The notes beneath the pieces were generated by a model. The model was not told the DNA's origin and ran no database searches. It was given only the letters and a program-made list of their open reading frames with translations. This document shows positions 61,796-64,000 of a DNA stretch of 64,000 bases, piece after piece. Each line of letters opens with the position of its first letter. The first letter of the stretch is position 1. This DNA is from Flavobacterium subsaxonicum WB 4.1-42 = DSM 21790 (lineage in GTDB: Bacteria; Bacteroidota; Bacteroidia; Flavobacteriales; Flavobacteriaceae). The position numbers and the translations under genes were made by a program. The DNA lies in the NCBI RefSeq assembly GCF_000422725.1, contig NZ_AUGP01000017.1:434001-498000 (forward strand), read 5' to 3'.

Positions 61796-62797
61796 TCAAC
61801 TAACAACCGGCAACTGCCTTGGTTGGTATTGTTCAGCTACTTCGGCTATAAGCCTTATGTGCTCTGGCGTTGTGCCGCAGCAGCCACCAATTATATTGAT
61901 AAGGTTATCATCCAAGTACTCTTTAATAAGCACCTGCATTTCTTCGGGGGTTTGGTCGTAGTGCCCAAAAGCGTTGGGAAGCCCTGCATTTGGGTGTGCC
62001 GAAACACTAAACGATGTATTGTGTGCCAGCCTTTTAAGGTACGGTTTAAGCTGATCTGCCCCCAGGGCACAGTTAAAGCCTACACTTAATAGCGGAATAT
62101 GCGATATTGATATAAGGAAAGCCTCTACCGTTTGCCCACTAAGGGTTCGGCCAGAAGCATCGGTAATTGTACCACTAACCATAATAGGGATATCGATACC
62201 TAATTCGTCTTTTACTTCCTCTATAGCATAAAGAGCCGCTTTGGCATTAAGGGTATCAAAAATAGTTTCTACGAGCAGTACATCGCAACCGCCATCAATC
62301 AGCGCTTTTACCTGCTGTTTGTAGGCTACAAGCAAATCGTCGAACGTGACGGCACGGTACCCGGGGTCATTAACATCGGGGCTCATGCTGGCTGTTCTGT
62401 TGGTGGGGCCTATAGATCCGGCTACGAAGCGCGGGCGCGATGGGTCTTGCGCTTCAAACTCATCGGCTACTTCGCGGGCAATTTTAGCCGACTCGTAATT
62501 TAACTCGTAAACTATATCTTCAAGGTGATAATCGGCCATACCAATGGTAGTGCCAGAAAAAGTGTTGGTCTCAACAATATCGGCACCGGCTGCAAAATAC
62601 TGGCGGTGCACATCTTTAATAGCTTCGGGTTGGGTTAGGGTAAGTAAATCGTTATTACCCTTTAACGAATGCGGAAAATCTTTAAAGCGTTCGCCTCGAA
62701 AATCTTCTTCAGAAAAATTGTAGCGCTGCAGCATGGTACCCATTGCCCCATCGAGCACGAGTATACGGTTATTAAGCGCGTTGTATATTTTAGACAT
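61796..62797 (-). CDS. metH: Methionine synthase, homocysteine-binding N-terminal part
   Basis: Zinc-dependent homocysteine S-methyltransferase domain (333 residues), which acts with the C-terminal part encoded downstream. Motifs are [56 protein letters not shown] (first zinc Cys) and [20 protein letters not shown] (the Cys pair). The last residues (QPRQLPVVS) run into heptamer repeats. First gene of the operon, behind a SAM-I riboswitch. Split metH is usual in Flavobacteriaceae. Confidence 0.96.
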   Translation of the reverse strand: MSKIYNALNNRILVLDGAMGTMLQRYNFSEEDFRGERFKDFPHSLKGNNDLLTLTQPEAIKDVHRQYFAAGADIVETNTFSGTTIGMADYHLEDIVYELNYESAKIAREVADEFEAQDPSRPRFVAGSIGPTNRTASMSPDVNDPGYRAVTFDDLLVAYKQQVKALIDGGCDVLLVETIFDTLNAKAALYAIEEVKDELGIDIPIMVSGTITDASGRTLSGQTVEAFLISISHIPLLSVGFNCALGADQLKPYLKRLAHNTSFSVSAHPNAGLPNAFGHYDQTPEEMQVLIKEYLDDNLINIIGGCCGTTPEHIRLIAEVAEQYQPRQLPVVS

Positions 62798-62879
62798 AGC
62801 AAGTCAGGTTTAAAGTTTCAGGTTTCAGGTTACCCCAAACCGTAAATTACACGGACAAAAAAGCTATAGCCAAAAAACT

Positions 62880-62908
62880 GACCTTCGGGTTATGAGCCCG
62901 ACGAGCTA
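62880..62908 (-). other. 29-nt fragment of initiator tRNA-fMet in the metH leader
   Basis: On the minus strand this stretch begins TAGCTCGTCGGGCTCATAAC and ends CCGAAGGTC. It matches, base for base as I recall it, E. coli initiator tRNA from the 3' half of the D arm through the anticodon arm (loop CTCATAA with the CAU anticodon, GGG/CCC initiator stem) to the variable loop. The acceptor stem and T arm are absent on both sides, so it is not a tRNA gene. It lies between the SAM riboswitch and the metH start. Confidence 0.85.
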
Positions 62909-62984
62909 AGATTGAACGGTTCTGTTCTATTGTATGTATGTCATCATGAAAATTAGGAGAGAAATAGCGAGAACTATTTCTTGA

Positions 62985-63088
62985 GTTATCTATCTGCGCG
63001 TGTGCGTAGTAGAATTTAGCACCTTCTTTAAAGTTTAAAGGGTTGCTAAGGCTTCATAGGGTCTATTCCCTCTGCCTTTCGTGATAAC
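62985..63088 (-). promoter_or_regulatory. SAM-I riboswitch (S-box) of the metH-metF operon
   Basis: On the minus strand: P1 side GTTATC, then ACGAAAGGCAGAGGGAATAG, the segment CCCTATGAAGCCTTAGCAAC, AAGGTGCTAAATTCTAC and the closing P1 side GATAAC. These are the conserved blocks of the S-box aptamer. An 8-bp hairpin (AGAAATAG / CTATTTCT, 62960-62981) follows at once and may belong to the expression platform, but it lacks a T-run. Confidence 0.95.
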
Positions 63089-63112
63089 ATATCATTGTGT
63101 AAAAGAACGTTG

Positions 63113-63143
63113 CAAATTTATGCAATAATTTGCAAGAATGCAA
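63113..63143 (-). promoter_or_regulatory. Promoter of the metH-metF operon
   Basis: On the minus strand, TTG (63143-63141), 20-base spacer and TAAATTTG (63120-63113). The start of transcription would be near 63106, just before the riboswitch, giving a leader of about 310 bases. Confidence 0.85.
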
Positions 63144-63251
63144 ATTTGTTTTTAAAGGCAATTGTGTGGCGGTTAATTCGTAAACTTGCACCTAAATGTA
63201 ACGGGCATTACCATTACATAACTGCTGATTAATCAATCCTATCCAAAAAAA

Positions 63252-63707
63252 ATGAAAACATTTAAATCATACCTTAATGCCTCTTTAGCCGAAGACCGTA
63301 ACCAGTTTCATATAATTGTGTTAGGTGATGCAACTCAAATAGAGAATACTGACGAAAGCACATGGGTTACCAGCGGCATTAAAGATTACTGGAAAAGGGT
63401 TGAAAAACCAAACGCCGACAGCGATTTACTGCATGTGCACATGGCAAGAAAAAAGCACGTAAACACCATATTAAGAAAGATATCGTGGCACGTTAACGGC
63501 TTTAAACACGATAAGCTGGCTTTTAACAACAACCTTAATGGTGTAGAAACCGCCCGCACTACTGCCAAAGCTGTTTTAAATTTGCCTGCCGATAAAGCGC
63601 TGGAACTTGTACCTAACGAAAATGCCCCTGCACTTTTAGCCGGTGTAGACTACCTGCCCAACAAATGCAAAATATTTGTTTTTAAAATTACAGATAGCGC
63701 AGCTTAG
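63252..63707 (+). CDS. Hypothetical protein, 151 residues
   Basis: A complete frame starting MKTFKSYLNASLAEDRNQFH, with no signal peptide or membrane segment. It contains IIVLGDATQIENTDESTWVT, KKHVNTILRKISWHVNGFKH and GVDYLPNKCKIFVFKITDSA. It looks like a soluble alpha/beta protein. I recognise no family. It is convergent with the truncated gene at the window end, with 5 bases between the stops. Confidence 0.7.
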   Translation: MKTFKSYLNASLAEDRNQFHIIVLGDATQIENTDESTWVTSGIKDYWKRVEKPNADSDLLHVHMARKKHVNTILRKISWHVNGFKHDKLAFNNNLNGVETARTTAKAVLNLPADKALELVPNENAPALLAGVDYLPNKCKIFVFKITDSAA

Positions 63708-63712
63708 TTAGC

Positions 63713-64000
63713 CTACACCAATTCCTTAATCTTTCCGGCAACGTCTAAAATAGCATCGTATACAGCATCGGCGGCAGCCTCTTTATCCTGAAAGCCGGTG
63801 CGTATAAAGCGGTGGGCAAGGCCACGGCTGTCTGCCAGAAACTTTATACCCTTCTCAAAACTGTCGGGTAAAAACGGCAGGCTCTCGTTTATAGATACAA
63901 TGCTAAAGCCGGTACGCAACAGCTCCGGATACTCGGCCGCAAGGGCGGCACTCGGGGTGGCATCTACCGCTATAAGGTTCTGCAAATCGTTATCTATTAC
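63713..64000 (-). CDS. C-terminal end of a gene cut by the window edge
   Basis: The frame is open to position 64000, so the start is outside the window. The visible 96 residues read VIDNDLQNLIAVDATPSAAL, then EYPELLRTGFSIVSINESLP, and end DAILDVAGKIKELV. The AVDATPSAALAAEYPELLRT-GFSIV segment faintly recalls the homoserine dehydrogenase fold (a DCT-(S/A)-type strand then GFxVV), but typical following residues are missing. Product not assigned. Confidence 0.6.
   Translation of the reverse strand, partial: VIDNDLQNLIAVDATPSAALAAEYPELLRTGFSIVSINESLPFLPDSFEKGIKFLADSRGLAHRFIRTGFQDKEAAADAVYDAILDVAGKIKELV

Noticed and set aside
61796..62797. metH split as a sequencing frameshift or pseudogene
   Set aside because: Both parts are intact with complete motifs, lie in different places with another gene between them, and split metH genes are usual in flavobacteria.
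62870..62920. A tRNA gene on the minus strand
   Set aside because: Only the D-arm to variable-loop segment is present; sequence on both sides cannot form an acceptor stem or T arm.

Overview
The window looks like a chromosomal segment of a member of the Bacteroidota, most likely a Flavobacterium-like species of the Flavobacteriaceae. The supporting signs are a short primary sigma factor without region 1.1, many TAnnTTTG -7 boxes (the flavobacterial promoter motif) at sensible distances from genes, gldA of the gliding machinery, a secreted protein with a type A type-IX-secretion sorting domain, SusC/TonB-like outer membrane proteins, and a methionine synthase split into two genes. I see no complete tRNA or rRNA gene, no phage or IS element and no CRISPR array.

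Layout. 0-5 kb: an ECF sigma factor with a membrane-anchored beta-barrel partner, rpoD, rpe, and an unlisted 41-residue gene on the minus strand. 5-11 kb: a tripartite RND efflux operon with a 43-bp palindrome upstream. 11-16.4 kb: two tiny membrane proteins, two AraC-type regulators, an NAD(P)H oxidoreductase behind a perfect inverted repeat, and a TonB-dependent receptor behind a DtxR-like box. 16.6-21.3 kb: an outer membrane barrel protein divergent from a two-component system, with 11-bp-phased GGTTAAT/GTTAACG repeats between them. 21.3-25.4 kb: a hotdog thioesterase, FabH, and metE under a cobalamin riboswitch. 25.5-30.3 kb: a GlxA-like regulator divergent from an operon of small enzymes (DoxX, RibD-like reductase, SRPBCC, two VOC proteins, DinB). 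30.5-38.5 kb: a 1.2-kilo-residue secreted protein, kynU, queA, aroA and a MazG-like protein. 38.5-48.3 kb: five tandem DUF3857/transglutaminase-like paralogues, four of which lack the catalytic Cys and His. 48.3-54.0 kb: dtd, rsgA and a Phe/Tyr operon (DAHP synthase-chorismate mutase, tyrA, an aminotransferase, pheA) led by an aromatic leader peptide and attenuator. 54.2-57.5 kb: gldA with a 38-residue gene, a DUF2807 lipoprotein, a PagL-like lipid A deacylase and a decayed antitoxin. 57.6-63.1 kb: the methionine operon (metH N-terminal part, a four-helix-bundle protein, metH C-terminal part, metF) under a SAM-I riboswitch. 63.2-64 kb: an unknown protein and the end of a truncated gene.

How the genes work together. 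Two methionine routes lie in one window. MetE (B12-independent) is placed under a B12 riboswitch, and split MetH plus MetF (B12-dependent) under a SAM riboswitch, so cofactor and end product would decide which is made. The pheA operon holds the first step and the Phe/Tyr branch of aromatic synthesis, and its leader encodes a peptide with eight aromatic residues among ten, followed by mutually exclusive antiterminator and terminator stems.

The signals most worth a second look are that attenuator; a 29-nt piece of initiator tRNA-fMet, covering the anticodon arm, inside the metH leader; the tandem pseudo-transglutaminases; the phased operator array between the two-component system and the outer membrane protein; two small genes missed by length cut-offs; and heptanucleotide repeats that have entered the coding regions of aroA and metH.
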